Part shown: positions 8,006 through 16,028 of the stretch, one piece after another | Position numbering within the stretch: the stretch's first letter is position 1 | How the letters are laid out: each line of letters opens with the position of its first letter | DNA from: Actinomycetes bacterium | GTDB lineage: Bacteria > Actinomycetota > Acidimicrobiia > Acidimicrobiales > RAAP-2 | Direction: 5' to 3' | DNA: 41,093 nt | NCBI GenBank assembly: GCA_021844425.1 | Contig: JAKBTL010000121.1 | Coordinates: 1 to 41,093 of the forward strand | Position numbers and translations under genes: made by a program | Notes under the pieces: model-generated | Told to the model about the DNA's origin: nothing | Database searches by the model: none | Seen by the model: the letters and a program-made list of their open reading frames with translations, nothing else

Positions 8006-8971
8006 TCAGTGGCCGATGTGCTCGGCCGGGATCGTTCCCAGCCGCCCTGCGTGGAAGTCCTCGAAGGCTTGGGTGAGCTCCTCGCGGGTGTTCATCACGA
8101 ACGGGCCGTAGGCGGCGACGGGCTCGCGGATGGGCTCGCCCCCGAGGACGAGGACCTCGAGCGCCGGGGTGGACGAGTCCTGCGCAGGGTCCGCCGCGAC
8201 GACCAGCGCGTCGCCGGCGCCGAACACGGCGAGCTGGCCGGTGTGGACCGGCCGGCCTTCGCCGCCGACGCTGCCGCGACCTGCGAGCACGTAGACGAGG
8301 GCGTTGCGATGCCGAGGCCACGGGAGCACGACGCGTGCGCCCGGGCTGAGCGTGGCGTGCACCAGGGTGATCGGGGTGTAGGTGACGCCGGGGCCCGTGT
8401 GGCCGTCGACGTCGCCTGCGATCACCCGCAGGAGCGCGCCGCCGTCGGGAGAGGAGAGCAGCGTCGCTGTGTGCGGTTCGATGCCCTGGTAGCGGGGAGG
8501 CACCCACTTGTCCCGCTTCGGCAGGTTCACCCACAGCTGGATGCCGTGGAACAGCCCGCCGGAGATCACGAGCTCTTCGGGAGGTCGTTCGATGTGGAGG
8601 ATGCCCGCGCCGGCGGTCATCCACTGGGTGGCGCCGTTCGTGATGACGCCGCCCCCGCCGATCGAGTCCTGGTGCTGGAAGGTCCCGTCGATCATGTAGG
8701 TGACGGTCTCGAAGCCTCGGTGCGGGTGCCAGGGGGTCCCCTTCGGCTCGCCTGGCGCGTAGTCGATCTCGCCCATCTGGTCCATGTGGACGAAGGGGTC
8801 GAGGTCTGCGAGCGAGACCCCGGCGAACGCGCGCCGGACGGGGAAGCCCTCGCCTTCGAGGCCGTGGGGGGCGGTCGTCACCTGGCGCACCGCGCGTAGC
8901 TCGGTCGTGAGCGGGTCCGGGGTCGCGATGCGCTCGAGCGCGAGCACGTCGTCCACAGTCACTGCAGGCAT
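8006..8971 (-). CDS. Pirin family protein (bicupin)
   Basis: 321 aa. The N-terminal cupin has the family signature PHRGFETVTYMIDGTFQHQD with metal-binding His residues in WHPHRGFE and a Glu, followed by GVITNGATQWMTAGAGILH. The C-terminal pirin domain covers about residues 180-300. Pirins are Fe-binding bicupins; some have quercetinase activity and others act as regulatory partners, so the role cannot be fixed here. ATG at 8971 is chosen because AGGGAGG lies 6 nt upstream; the longer frame starting at 8995 has no such signal. It precedes the thiolase gene in an apparent operon. A TAGGTT box at 9010-9015 would give a leader of about 32 nt. Confidence 0.9.
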   Translation of the reverse strand: MPAVTVDDVLALERIATPDPLTTELRAVRQVTTAPHGLEGEGFPVRRAFAGVSLADLDPFVHMDQMGEIDYAPGEPKGTPWHPHRGFETVTYMIDGTFQHQDSIGGGGVITNGATQWMTAGAGILHIERPPEELVISGGLFHGIQLWVNLPKRDKWVPPRYQGIEPHTATLLSSPDGGALLRVIAGDVDGHTGPGVTYTPITLVHATLSPGARVVLPWPRHRNALVYVLAGRGSVGGEGRPVHTGQLAVFGAGDALVVAADPAQDSSTPALEVLVLGGEPIREPVAAYGPFVMNTREELTQAFEDFHAGRLGTIPAEHIGH

Positions 8972-9009
8972 GGCGATCCTCCCTTGGCATTTCACGCCTT
9001 TCGCAGATC

Positions 9010-9015
9010 AACCTA
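9010..9015 (-). promoter_or_regulatory. Possible -10 element (TAGGTT) for the pirin-thiolase operon
   Basis: TAGGTT on the minus strand resembles the TAGGCT boxes elsewhere, but here it sits 38 nt before the ATG, leaving room for the visible Shine-Dalgarno. No clear -35 is seen. Confidence 0.3.
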
Positions 9016-9041
9016 CGCGACGGGCACGCTGTTCCAGGCGT

Positions 9042-9096
9042 CCGCCAGGCGCCGCCGTCTCCGTTGGGCGCCGCCAGGCGCCGCCGTCTCCGTTGG
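9042..9096. repeat. 26-bp direct repeat, two copies
   Basis: Identical 26-bp copies at 9042-9067 and 9071-9096 (each starting CCGCCAGGCG and ending CTCCGTTGG) are separated by 3 bp. They lie in the noncoding gap between the DUF6671 gene and the pirin promoter. No function is apparent. Confidence 0.7.
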
Positions 9097-9171
9097 AGGT
9101 CGTGCTCGCGGAGCTCTCGGAGGTCTGCCTCTTCCGTTTCCGGGTCATCCCCCTTCCCCCCGCTTCTTCCG

Positions 9172-10116
9172 CTACGGGTTGCAGTAGGGGCATTCTCCGG
9201 GGTCGGCGCGAACCTCGGCGGAGACGACGGGCCGCGTCTGCCGGTGCTCGCAGGCGACGCAGCCGTCGATCTCTGTCCGTGGTCGGGCTACTTCCGTCCC
9301 ACACCAGGCGCAGGGCACGCCGAGGATGACGTCTACGCGCCCCCAGCCCGGCGCGCCGCAGGCAGGGCAGCGGGTGGCGACCCGGGTGGCAAGGCGTTCG
9401 GCGGCGCGGGCGATGACGGCGCGGCGCGAGGGGCAGGCGTGAGCTCGCAGATCGGTCTCGATACGGGCCAGGCCGTCGGTGGCAGCAGCGGCGCACTCGG
9501 CGACGGCAGCCGCCAGATGATCGAGGGCTGAGATCCCCTTGTGGATCGGGTGCACCGCTCCGCAGTTCGGCCGGACGATCAGCTGGTGCTCGGGGAAATG
9601 TGCCTGGGAGAGGAACGGGCCGAGGTCCTCATCGGGGCCCGCGCTCGTCGACCTGGCGACGATGTCCCAGCTCGAGTGGCTCTCCCACACCACGATCCCG
9701 TGTCGATCGTCCACCAGGACGACGATCTCGCGGTCGGAGTGGACCAACGGCATGGCGGGGTCGGGACCGATGCTTCCCTCGGAGGCCACGCCCAGGGCGC
9801 GGCCGGCTGCGTTCATCCCGAGGCGTGCCTTGGCAATGGCAGTGTCGAGCGGCGGCCCCTGGCGGGGGACGTCGCCGGTGAAGGTGCCGAGAACGTCCGT
9901 GTCGACGGCGACCGCTTCGACCAGCAACCCGACGGCCCGCTCCAAGGGCGGAGCGATGAGAGGGAGCTTTTCGTGCTTCGTGGCGAGCACTGCCGTGTCG
10001 CCGGCGTAGGGGTGGTCCGCCTGCTCCCACCTGCGCGAGGAGTGGGCCACTGCCCTCGGGCTCGTGGTTCGCACGCCGGGCTCCGAGGGGTCACGCGTTC
10101 GCCGTCGTCTGAGCAT
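9172..10116 (-). CDS. DUF6671 family protein with C-terminal CxxC zinc motifs
   Basis: 314 aa. The N-terminal two thirds contain YAGDTAVLATKHEKLPLIAPPL, then DTDVLGTFTGDVPRQGP, KARLGM and ASEGSIGPDP, the features I associate with the DUF6671 family. The C-terminus has four CxxC pairs: CPAC, CAWC, CVAC and CPYC (309-312), likely two zinc ribbons. Family function is unknown; the zinc ribbons suggest nucleic-acid or protein binding. Four acidic/His positions in the core (for example SDREIVVLVDD) could form an active site, but this is speculation. The gene ends 175 bp before the pirin operon. A TAGCGT box lies 6 nt before the ATG, so the transcript may be leaderless. Confidence 0.75.
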   Translation of the reverse strand: MLRRRRTRDPSEPGVRTTSPRAVAHSSRRWEQADHPYAGDTAVLATKHEKLPLIAPPLERAVGLLVEAVAVDTDVLGTFTGDVPRQGPPLDTAIAKARLGMNAAGRALGVASEGSIGPDPAMPLVHSDREIVVLVDDRHGIVVWESHSSWDIVARSTSAGPDEDLGPFLSQAHFPEHQLIVRPNCGAVHPIHKGISALDHLAAAVAECAAAATDGLARIETDLRAHACPSRRAVIARAAERLATRVATRCPACGAPGWGRVDVILGVPCAWCGTEVARPRTEIDGCVACEHRQTRPVVSAEVRADPGECPYCNP

Positions 10117-10122
10117 CCGTCC

Positions 10123-10128
10123 ACGCTA
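10123..10128 (-). promoter_or_regulatory. Probable -10 element (TAGCGT) of a leaderless transcript
   Basis: TAGCGT (TANNNT type) ends 6 nt before the ATG at 10116. Transcription starting 7 nt downstream would begin at the A of the start codon. No Shine-Dalgarno is present. Confidence 0.4.
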
Positions 10129-10227
10129 GCTCTACGAGAGAAGAGTGCTTCGTGTGTTGCTCTTCGCAAGATGTCTGGCATCTCGGTGGAGAGCGTCTCG
10201 ACAGGGCGCCCCGGGCGTCGGCTCAGC

Positions 10228-10572
10228 TCACGAGGCGGTCGCCCTGCGGCGCCGTGGAGCAGCGAGCCCGGCGACGACTTGGAGGAACTCGCCGATGCTG
10301 TGGGGCTGCTCGACGGGGTGGCGCAACGGCCGGTCGGGGTTGATCTCGTAGTGGTTTCGCCGGCCGACCCGGGTGCGCGTCACGTAGCCCTCGCGTACGA
10401 GGTCGGCGATGATCGCCTGGGCGGCGCGTTCGGTGATCCCGACCCGGGCTGCGATGTCGCGGCCACGGACGCCGGGGTCCGTGGCGATACAGACCAGCAC
10501 GTGACCGTGGTTCGTGAGGAACGTCCAGGTCGGCTTCGTCGTGCCGCCTGGCTCTTCCTTCGACCGCGCCAT
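10228..10572 (-). CDS. Small winged helix-turn-helix regulator (MarR/ArsR-like)
   Basis: 114 aa. The central region is a winged helix: LVCIATDPGVRGRDIAARVG (helices 1-2), ITERAAQAIIADLVREGYVT (recognition helix) and RTRVGRRNHYEINPDR (wing). No effector domain or Cys metal site is visible, so the signal it senses is unknown. It is transcribed divergently from dabB, with 198 bp between their starts. That gap contains a 25-bp palindrome over the likely dabB -10, making this protein the leading candidate to control the DAB genes or itself. The ATG at 10572 is preceded by TACAAT 8 nt upstream, which suggests leaderless expression. Confidence 0.85.
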   Translation of the reverse strand: MARSKEEPGGTTKPTWTFLTNHGHVLVCIATDPGVRGRDIAARVGITERAAQAIIADLVREGYVTRTRVGRRNHYEINPDRPLRHPVEQPHSIGEFLQVVAGLAAPRRRRATAS

Positions 10573-10580
10573 GGAGTCGA

Positions 10581-10586
10581 ATTGTA
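10581..10586 (-). promoter_or_regulatory. Probable -10 element (TACAAT) of the wHTH gene
   Basis: TACAAT on the minus strand matches TATAAT at five of six positions and lies 8 nt before the ATG at 10572. The implied start point is within 1-2 nt of the ATG. Confidence 0.5.
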
Positions 10587-10665
10587 GTTCGCTTCGTGAA
10601 ACAAAGTGCGGAAGAAGGTGCCAGCGCTCCAGACCGGCGACTTGTCGCCGGGAGAAGGAAAGGTC

Positions 10666-10694
10666 TACGATTCACGATATGTGGATCGTATATA
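10666..10694 (+). promoter_or_regulatory. 25-bp palindromic operator candidate with -10 box upstream of dabB
   Basis: The dyad at 10666-10690 reads TACGAT-T-CAC, a 5-bp centre GATAT, then GTG-G-ATCGTA; nine of ten positions per arm are complementary and the tenth is a T/G pair. Its right end overlaps TATATA (10689-10694), a good -10 for dabB. Binding here should block or modulate dabB-dabA transcription. Its AT content stands out from the surrounding GC-rich DNA. Confidence 0.6.
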
Positions 10695-10695
10695 G

Positions 10696-10725
10696 GGCCA
10701 CGGCCACGGCCACGGCCAGGGCCAG
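10696..10725. repeat. Hexamer tandem repeat (GGCCAC/GGCCAG x5) in the dabB leader
   Basis: Three GGCCAC and two GGCCAG units run head to tail directly after the TATATA box. The stretch is noncoding, in the presumed 5' leader of dabB. Copy-number change would alter leader length without touching the protein. Confidence 0.6.
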
Positions 10726-10770
10726 GGTGCGTGTGGCTGGCAAGCTGGCGGCGCTCGGCGAAGAGGCGCG

Positions 10771-12369
10771 GTGACCTCCTTGCTCGGCGAGATGTGCTTG
10801 GTCGGTGCGGTCGGCGCACCGCTGGCCGGCGCCGTGGCGGCAGCGGGCGGGAGGGCCCGGGGCCTCCGGGCTGCAGCCGGCCTCGGGTGGATCTCGGCGC
10901 TCCTGGCTGTCGTCGCCGCAGGGGTGGTGGCGTTGCACGGCCCGTTCGTGGCAGCGGCAGACGGCAGGGGCGGGCAGGTCGTGCTCGGCCTGTGGGCGGA
11001 CCAGCTGACCGTCACCTTGGTGGTCCTGGTCTGCATCGTCGGGGCCCTCGTCCAGAGCTTCTCGCTTCGCTACCTCGAAGGCGACCGCACGACGCCGAGG
11101 TTCTTCGCCGCAGCCAATGTGGTGGTGGCGGCGATGGCGATCGTGTGCGCGTCGGCGACTGCGGCAGTGCTGGTCGCCGCCTGGGTTGCCGCCGGGGCGG
11201 CATTCGTGGCGGCGCTCGGGTGCCGCCCGGACCTCCCCGGGGTGCGGTCGGCGACGCGCCGCACGTTCCGGATGCTCGTGGCCGGTGACCTGGCGGCGGT
11301 CGCTGCCCTGGTCCTCGTGTGGCTGCGAGCCGGCAACGTCGATCTCGCGGCTCCTGGCGCGCTGCGCTCGGCAGTGGCGCATCTTGGCGGCCTGGCGACG
11401 CCTGTCGCGCTCCTCGTCGCTGTGGCCGTCCTGACCCGCTCTGCGCAGGGCCCGCTCGGAAGGTGGCTTCCTGGCACGGTGTCGGCGCCCACCCCGACTT
11501 CCGCGCTCTTGCACGCTGGCGTGGTCAACGGCGGCGGCGTGCTGCTCGTACGGCTCGGAGTGCTCGCCGGCGGGTCGATGCTGGCCATGGCGGGCGTGTT
11601 CACGGTGGCGGCGGTCACCGCCGCCGTCGCGACCCAGGCCATGAATCGCAGGGCGGACGTGAAGGGCGCCTTGGTGCTCTCGACCATGGGCCAGATGGGG
11701 TTCATGGTGGCCGAGTGCACGGTAGGTGCCTACCTCGCGGCGGTCGTGCACCTGATCGGCCACGCCTTGTACAAGGCGGGGCTGTTCTTCGGGTCGGGTG
11801 CACAGGTGCCCCGCCCTGGCGAGGCGCCCGTCGCACCCGCCGCGGTGATGCCGAACGTGGCCCGGGCGGCGGTGTCGGCAGCAGCAGCAGCGGCGACCGT
11901 GGCCGCGATGGCGGCGGTCCCCCAGGTGCTCGATCACCGCGGAGCGTTCGTGCTGCTCGTCTTCGCCGCGGGCACGGCGGCGTCGGCGTCGTGGTCGTGG
12001 TGGGGGCGTGCTCCCGTCTCGGCCCGCGGGGCGCTCCTGTGGGCGACCGCGCTGCTGGGCGCCGGCGCGCTCTACGGGTTGGTGCTCGACGGGCTCGGGC
12101 GGTGGATCGGTCCGTCCCTGCCCGCCGTCGGCACCGGCGTGCTCAGCCCGTGGTGGCTGGCGGCAGTGGCCGGCACCGGGGTGGTGGCGGCCGCGCTCAC
12201 CAGGCTGCCCTCTGTGCGCCTGCGCCTCGTGGCCGTGCTGGTCGATGCCGCCGCCCCGCCGGCGGCGGGCTTCGCGCGGGCGATGCGGGGCGCAGGACGC
12301 GCCGCTCGGGCCGAGGCGCCCGGGTCAGCCCCGGAGCTCGTGGGCGTGTGGGAGGAGAGCGCAGCGTGA
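10771..12369 (+). CDS. dabB: DabB, proton-conducting membrane subunit of the DAB inorganic-carbon transporter
   Basis: 532 aa, hydrophobic throughout, with about 13-14 potential TM helices. It belongs to the NuoL/MrpA antiporter superfamily (PF00361): LRYLEGDRTTPRFFAAANVV, then TPTSALLHAGVVNGGGVLLVRLG with the conserved LLHAG-type motif, KGALVLSTMGQMGFMVAEC, and HLIGHALYKAGLFF with the Lys and His residues of the proton path. In DAB systems (established in Halothiobacillus neapolitanus) DabB pairs with DabA and is thought to couple cation flux to CO2 hydration, driving bicarbonate accumulation. Its stop overlaps the dabA start (GTGA). GTG at 10771 has GAAGAGG a few nt upstream. No other Nuo or Mrp genes are nearby, which argues against complex I or Mrp. 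Confidence 0.9.
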   Translation: MTSLLGEMCLVGAVGAPLAGAVAAAGGRARGLRAAAGLGWISALLAVVAAGVVALHGPFVAAADGRGGQVVLGLWADQLTVTLVVLVCIVGALVQSFSLRYLEGDRTTPRFFAAANVVVAAMAIVCASATAAVLVAAWVAAGAAFVAALGCRPDLPGVRSATRRTFRMLVAGDLAAVAALVLVWLRAGNVDLAAPGALRSAVAHLGGLATPVALLVAVAVLTRSAQGPLGRWLPGTVSAPTPTSALLHAGVVNGGGVLLVRLGVLAGGSMLAMAGVFTVAAVTAAVATQAMNRRADVKGALVLSTMGQMGFMVAECTVGAYLAAVVHLIGHALYKAGLFFGSGAQVPRPGEAPVAPAAVMPNVARAAVSAAAAAATVAAMAAVPQVLDHRGAFVLLVFAAGTAASASWSWWGRAPVSARGALLWATALLGAGALYGLVLDGLGRWIGPSLPAVGTGVLSPWWLAAVAGTGVVAAALTRLPSVRLRLVAVLVDAAAPPAAGFARAMRGAGRAARAEAPGSAPELVGVWEESAA

Positions 12370-14996
12370 GCAGCGACGATGGAGCGGCGGCCCGGACGCG
12401 CCTCCTCGCCCAGGTCGACGAGGCGTCGCGCGTCGTCGCCCCGCTCTGGCCGCTGTCGACCTTCGTCGCGGTGAACCCGCTGTGGGACCTGCGCCAGATG
12501 CCCTTTCACGAGGCGGTGGCCTACGCGGGCGAGGTGCTCGGCATCGGCGGGTACCCGCCTCCGGCGCTGTTCGCTCGGGCCTATGCCGAGGGGCGGGTCA
12601 CTGCAGACGATCTGCGGGCTGTGCTCGACGGCGACCATGTGCCGGCGCGCTCCGTGCGCATGGGTGCCGAGTGCGGGGACGGGAATGGGAGACGCCTGCA
12701 GGTGTCGCGCGCGTCAACCGCCGCCGAGCGCCATGACCGTGTGCTCGGGACGAAGATCGCAGAGGCGGTCGACCGGGAAGTTGCGAAGTGGTGCGCGGCG
12801 TACGTCGCAGGCGTGGTGCCTGACGGGGCCGCCCGTGGCTTCTACGCCGCGTGGCGACAGGTCGTCGTGTACGACCCGGCGGCACGCTCCGTCGCCGGGC
12901 GCGCAGGGCGCAGGCGACTGGCCGAGCTGGGTGCGGACGCCGAAGGGGCAGTTCTCGGGTGCCTGGACCTCCTCGGGGTCGCAGAGGAGGGTCGGCCCCT
13001 CGAGCTCGCGCGCCACCTCGCGCGCATGCCCGGCTGGGCCGGACATGCCAAGTGGCGATCCCGGTGGGCAGCCCCGGAGCATCCCGGCCCGGCCCTTCAC
13101 CTGGTCGACTACCTCGCGGTCCGGCTCTGCTACGAAGCGGTGTTCCTCGCGTCCTTCGGGCATGGGCCGGGGCTGCGCCGCCAGAGGCGGCGAACGGTGC
13201 GCGGCGGATCGCCGATGCCCGTGCGTGCATCCAAGGACGAGGAGCCGGCGGGAAGAGGCGCGCGGCGAGCCGGCGTGGGCGCTGCCGGCGTGGGCGCTGC
13301 CGGCGTGGGCGCTGCCGGCGTGGGCGCTGTCGGCGTGGGCGCTGTCGGCGTACCCGAGGACGTGGCGGCACGGCTGTCACGCCTCGGAGCGACTGAGGCT
13401 GCGAGGGTATGGCTCGACGCCTACGAGCACCACTACCGCGACTGGCTGCTCAACGCGTTGGACCGCGCACCTGCGCCTCGAAGGATGCCGCCTGCGGCGC
13501 AGGCGGTCTTCTGCATCGACGCCCGCTCCGAACGGCTTCGTCGTCACCTCGAGGCGGTCGGTCCCTACGAGACGCTCGGGTTCGCCGGGTTCTTCGCGCT
13601 GCCGATCCGCTACCGCGCGTGGGGATCCGCCGACGCGGTGGACCTCTGCCCGGCGCTCGTACGACCGAGCGCGCAGATCGCCGAACGGCCAACGGACGGA
13701 TCGCACGTGACCGCCGTCCGTGCGCTTGCCGGCAGGCAGGTGCTGGCCGGCGCGCGCAGCGCGTTCGGCAGCGCCAGGAAGGGAGCCGTCTCCCAGTTCG
13801 TCCTCGCAGAGGCTGGCGGCTTCGTCGCCGGGCCGATCGCAGTCGCCAAGACGCTCGCGCCGGGCCGCTACCGGGCGGTGCGAAGCTGGGCGCAGCGGGT
13901 CGCCGCCCCACCTACCTCCACGCTCGTCGACGCGGACCCGGCGGCCGGTGCCATGAGCGACGAGGAGCAGGCCCAGTTCGCCCACGACGCCCTCACCACC
14001 ATGGGTCTGACCCGCTCGTTCGCTTCGGTGGTGCTCTTGTGCGGGCACGGCAGCACCACGGAGAACAACCCCTATGCCTCCGCGCTCGACTGCGGCGCCT
14101 GCGGCGGGAACAGGGGCGGGCCGAGTGCCCGTGCCGCCGCCGCGATCTTGAACCGCCCGACCACCCGTCGCCTCCTCGCCGAGCGAGGCATCGTCGTACC
14201 CGACGGGACCGTCTTCGTCGCGGGCGAGCACGACACCGCCACCGACACGGTCGCCGTCCTCGACGTCCACCTCGTCCCCCCGAGCCACCGCGACGCCGTT
14301 GGCGCGCTGCAGTCGGCCCTCGAGCGCGCCGGCGCCGCAGCGGCCGCGGAGCGCCGCCCGAGCTTGCCCGGCAGCGAGAGCCGTCGCCGCAGGGGACAGC
14401 CCGCCGAACGCGCCGCGGACTGGGCGCAAGTCCGTCCCGAGTGGGGCCTTGCCCGCAACGCCGCGTTCGTCGTCGCTCCCCGCGAGCTCACCGCGGGGCT
14501 CGACCTGGCGGGCCGGTGCTTCCTGCACTCCTACGATCCTGGAGCCGACGCCGACGGCGCGGCGCTCGAGACGATCCTCACCGCCCCGATGGTCGTGGCG
14601 CACTGGATCAGCGCGCAGTACTACTTCTCGACCGTCGACCCCGCCGTCCTCTCCGCCGGCGACAAGACGGCCCAGAACGTCGTCGCCGGGATCGGCGTGG
14701 TCCAAGGCGCCGGCGGGGACCTGCGAGTGGGACTGCCGCTCCAGTCCCTCTACGACGCGGAGCGCGTGTACCACGAGCCGATGCGCTTGCTCGTCGTGGT
14801 CCACGCACCGCTTGCGCTGGTCGACGCGGTCGTCGCCCGCAACCGGGTGCTGCGCGAGCTCTTCGACGGGCAGTGGGTCCAACTGGCTCAGCGCGAGGAC
14901 TGGAGGGACTGCTGGAAGATCCGCCGTTCCGACGGCACCTGGGCACGATGGAACCCCGCCGAGGCGCGCGCCATGGCGCCAGCTGCCCGTGGGTGA
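12366..14996 (+). CDS. dabA: DabA, carbonic-anhydrase-like subunit of the DAB inorganic-carbon transporter (UPF0753/DUF2309)
   Basis: 876 aa starting at GTG overlapping the dabB stop. It opens with the family N-terminus VVAPLWPLSTFVAVNPLWDL. The beta-carbonic-anhydrase-like zinc site is complete: C383 and D385 in VFCIDARSERLRRHLE, H561 in LLCGHGSTTENNP, and C576 in SALDCGACGGN. The H-to-C spacing of 15 equals that of the characterised Halothiobacillus protein. The C-terminal family motifs HWISAQYYFSTVDP and GLPLQSLYD are present. DabA is cytoplasmic and membrane-bound through DabB, and is proposed to hydrate CO2 unidirectionally. Residues about 303-327, before the catalytic region, are a GVGAA/GVGAV repeat encoded by five 15-bp units, an insertion not expected in the family. 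All known zinc ligands are intact, so the protein should be functional. Confidence 0.95.
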   Translation: MSSDDGAAARTRLLAQVDEASRVVAPLWPLSTFVAVNPLWDLRQMPFHEAVAYAGEVLGIGGYPPPALFARAYAEGRVTADDLRAVLDGDHVPARSVRMGAECGDGNGRRLQVSRASTAAERHDRVLGTKIAEAVDREVAKWCAAYVAGVVPDGAARGFYAAWRQVVVYDPAARSVAGRAGRRRLAELGADAEGAVLGCLDLLGVAEEGRPLELARHLARMPGWAGHAKWRSRWAAPEHPGPALHLVDYLAVRLCYEAVFLASFGHGPGLRRQRRRTVRGGSPMPVRASKDEEPAGRGARRAGVGAAGVGAAGVGAAGVGAVGVGAVGVPEDVAARLSRLGATEAARVWLDAYEHHYRDWLLNALDRAPAPRRMPPAAQAVFCIDARSERLRRHLEAVGPYETLGFAGFFALPIRYRAWGSADAVDLCPALVRPSAQIAERPTDGSHVTAVRALAGRQVLAGARSAFGSARKGAVSQFVLAEAGGFVAGPIAVAKTLAPGRYRAVRSWAQRVAAPPTSTLVDADPAAGAMSDEEQAQFAHDALTTMGLTRSFASVVLLCGHGSTTENNPYASALDCGACGGNRGGPSARAAAAILNRPTTRRLLAERGIVVPDGTVFVAGEHDTATDTVAVLDVHLVPPSHRDAVGALQSALERAGAAAAAERRPSLPGSESRRRRGQPAERAADWAQVRPEWGLARNAAFVVAPRELTAGLDLAGRCFLHSYDPGADADGAALETILTAPMVVAHWISAQYYFSTVDPAVLSAGDKTAQNVVAGIGVVQGAGGDLRVGLPLQSLYDAERVYHEPMRLLVVVHAPLALVDAVVARNRVLRELFDGQWVQLAQREDWRDCWKIRRSDGTWARWNPAEARAMAPAARG
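13271..13345. repeat. Five 15-bp tandem repeats inside dabA
   Basis: Units of CGGCGTGGGCGCTGC (three identical, two differing by a final T) run in frame and encode repeated Gly-Val-Gly-Ala-Ala/Val. The length is a multiple of three, so unit gain or loss keeps the frame. Confidence 0.9.
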
Positions 14997-15993
14997 GACC
15001 TGGGGGACCGGCGGAACCCGCGTGGTCGACGGCAGTGACCCGTCGATCAGGCTCGCGGTGCGCGTGCTGCGGGCCGGTGGCCTCGTCGCGGTGCCGACCG
15101 AGACCGTCTACGGGCTTGCCGCCGACGCCTCCGAGCCCGAGGCGGTGTCGCGAGTGTTCGCAGCCAAGGGCCGCCCCGCCGATCATCCGCTGATCGTGCA
15201 CCTGGCCAGCGGAGCGAGCCTCGCCCGCTGGGCACGGCACGTCCCGGAGCAGGCGAACCGCCTGGCCGAGGCGTTCTGGCCCGGTCCGCTCACGATGGTC
15301 CTCGAGCGGCACCCGTCGGTCCTCGACGCGGTCACCGGCGGGCAGGACACCGTGGCACTGCGCGTGCCCTCCCACCCTGTCACCCAGAGGATCCTCCGAG
15401 CGTTCGGCGGAGGCCTGGCCGCCCCGTCGGCCAACCGCTTCGGGCAGGTGAGCCCCACGACCGCTCACCACGTGTGCGACGGGCTCGCGGGCTCGGTCGA
15501 GCTCGTCGTGGACGGCGGGGCCTGCGAGGTGGGCGTCGAGTCGACCATCGTCGCGTTCGAAGGAGACGACGCGGTCATCCTGCGGCCAGGCGGCGTGACC
15601 GCTGAAGCGATCGCCGGCGTTCTCGGGCGACGGCCGAGGACCGCAGCGAGCGGCACGGTGCGCGCGCCGGGCATGCTGGCATCGCATTACGCCCCGGCGA
15701 CTGCGCTCGAGCTGTGCTCCGCCGCCGAGGCGGCTCCACGAGTAGCGGCGCTCTCCTCGCTGGCCAAGCGCGTCGGAGTGCTGTCCTTGGGGCGTACCGA
15801 GGCACCGGGGGCCGCAGCGACGTGGGACGCGGGCGGCGACATGGCGGTCCTCGCCCGCTCCTTGTACCACTACCTGCGGCAGGCGGATGCCGAAGCCTTG
15901 GACGTCCTCGTCGTGGCGCTGCCTCCTGAAGAAGGTCTGGGTGTCGCCGTCGGGGACAGGCTGCGCCGCGCCGCGCACCGCCCAGTGCCGTGA
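14989..15993 (+). CDS. sua5: L-threonylcarbamoyladenylate synthase, Sua5 type
   Basis: About 334 aa. The YrdC/TsaC domain (about residues 20-200) has LRAGGLVAVPTETVYGLAAD, then KGRPADHPLIVHL, FWPGPLTMVLER, TVALRVPSHP and LAAPSANRFGQVSPT, all hallmark motifs. A linker carrying RAPGMLASHYAPAT precedes the C-terminal Rossmann-like Sua5 domain, distinguishing it from short TsaC. It makes threonylcarbamoyl-AMP from Thr, bicarbonate and ATP for the t6A37 modification of ANN-decoding tRNAs. The enzyme consumes bicarbonate, so its position behind dabBA may be coincidence or co-expression. GTG at 14989 overlaps the end of dabA by 8 nt; GTG at 15022 is an alternative, and neither has a strong Shine-Dalgarno. 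Confidence 0.93.
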   Translation: MGETWGTGGTRVVDGSDPSIRLAVRVLRAGGLVAVPTETVYGLAADASEPEAVSRVFAAKGRPADHPLIVHLASGASLARWARHVPEQANRLAEAFWPGPLTMVLERHPSVLDAVTGGQDTVALRVPSHPVTQRILRAFGGGLAAPSANRFGQVSPTTAHHVCDGLAGSVELVVDGGACEVGVESTIVAFEGDDAVILRPGGVTAEAIAGVLGRRPRTAASGTVRAPGMLASHYAPATALELCSAAEAAPRVAALSSLAKRVGVLSLGRTEAPGAAATWDAGGDMAVLARSLYHYLRQADAEALDVLVVALPPEEGLGVAVGDRLRRAAHRPVP

Positions 15994-16028
15994 GCGCCGA
16001 TGCGCCTCCTTCCCGCCGACGCCGCCGG

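Noticed and set aside
10771-12369. NuoL or MrpA subunit
   Set aside because: It belongs to that superfamily, but the overlapping DabA gene and the absence of Nuo/Mrp genes identify it as DabB.
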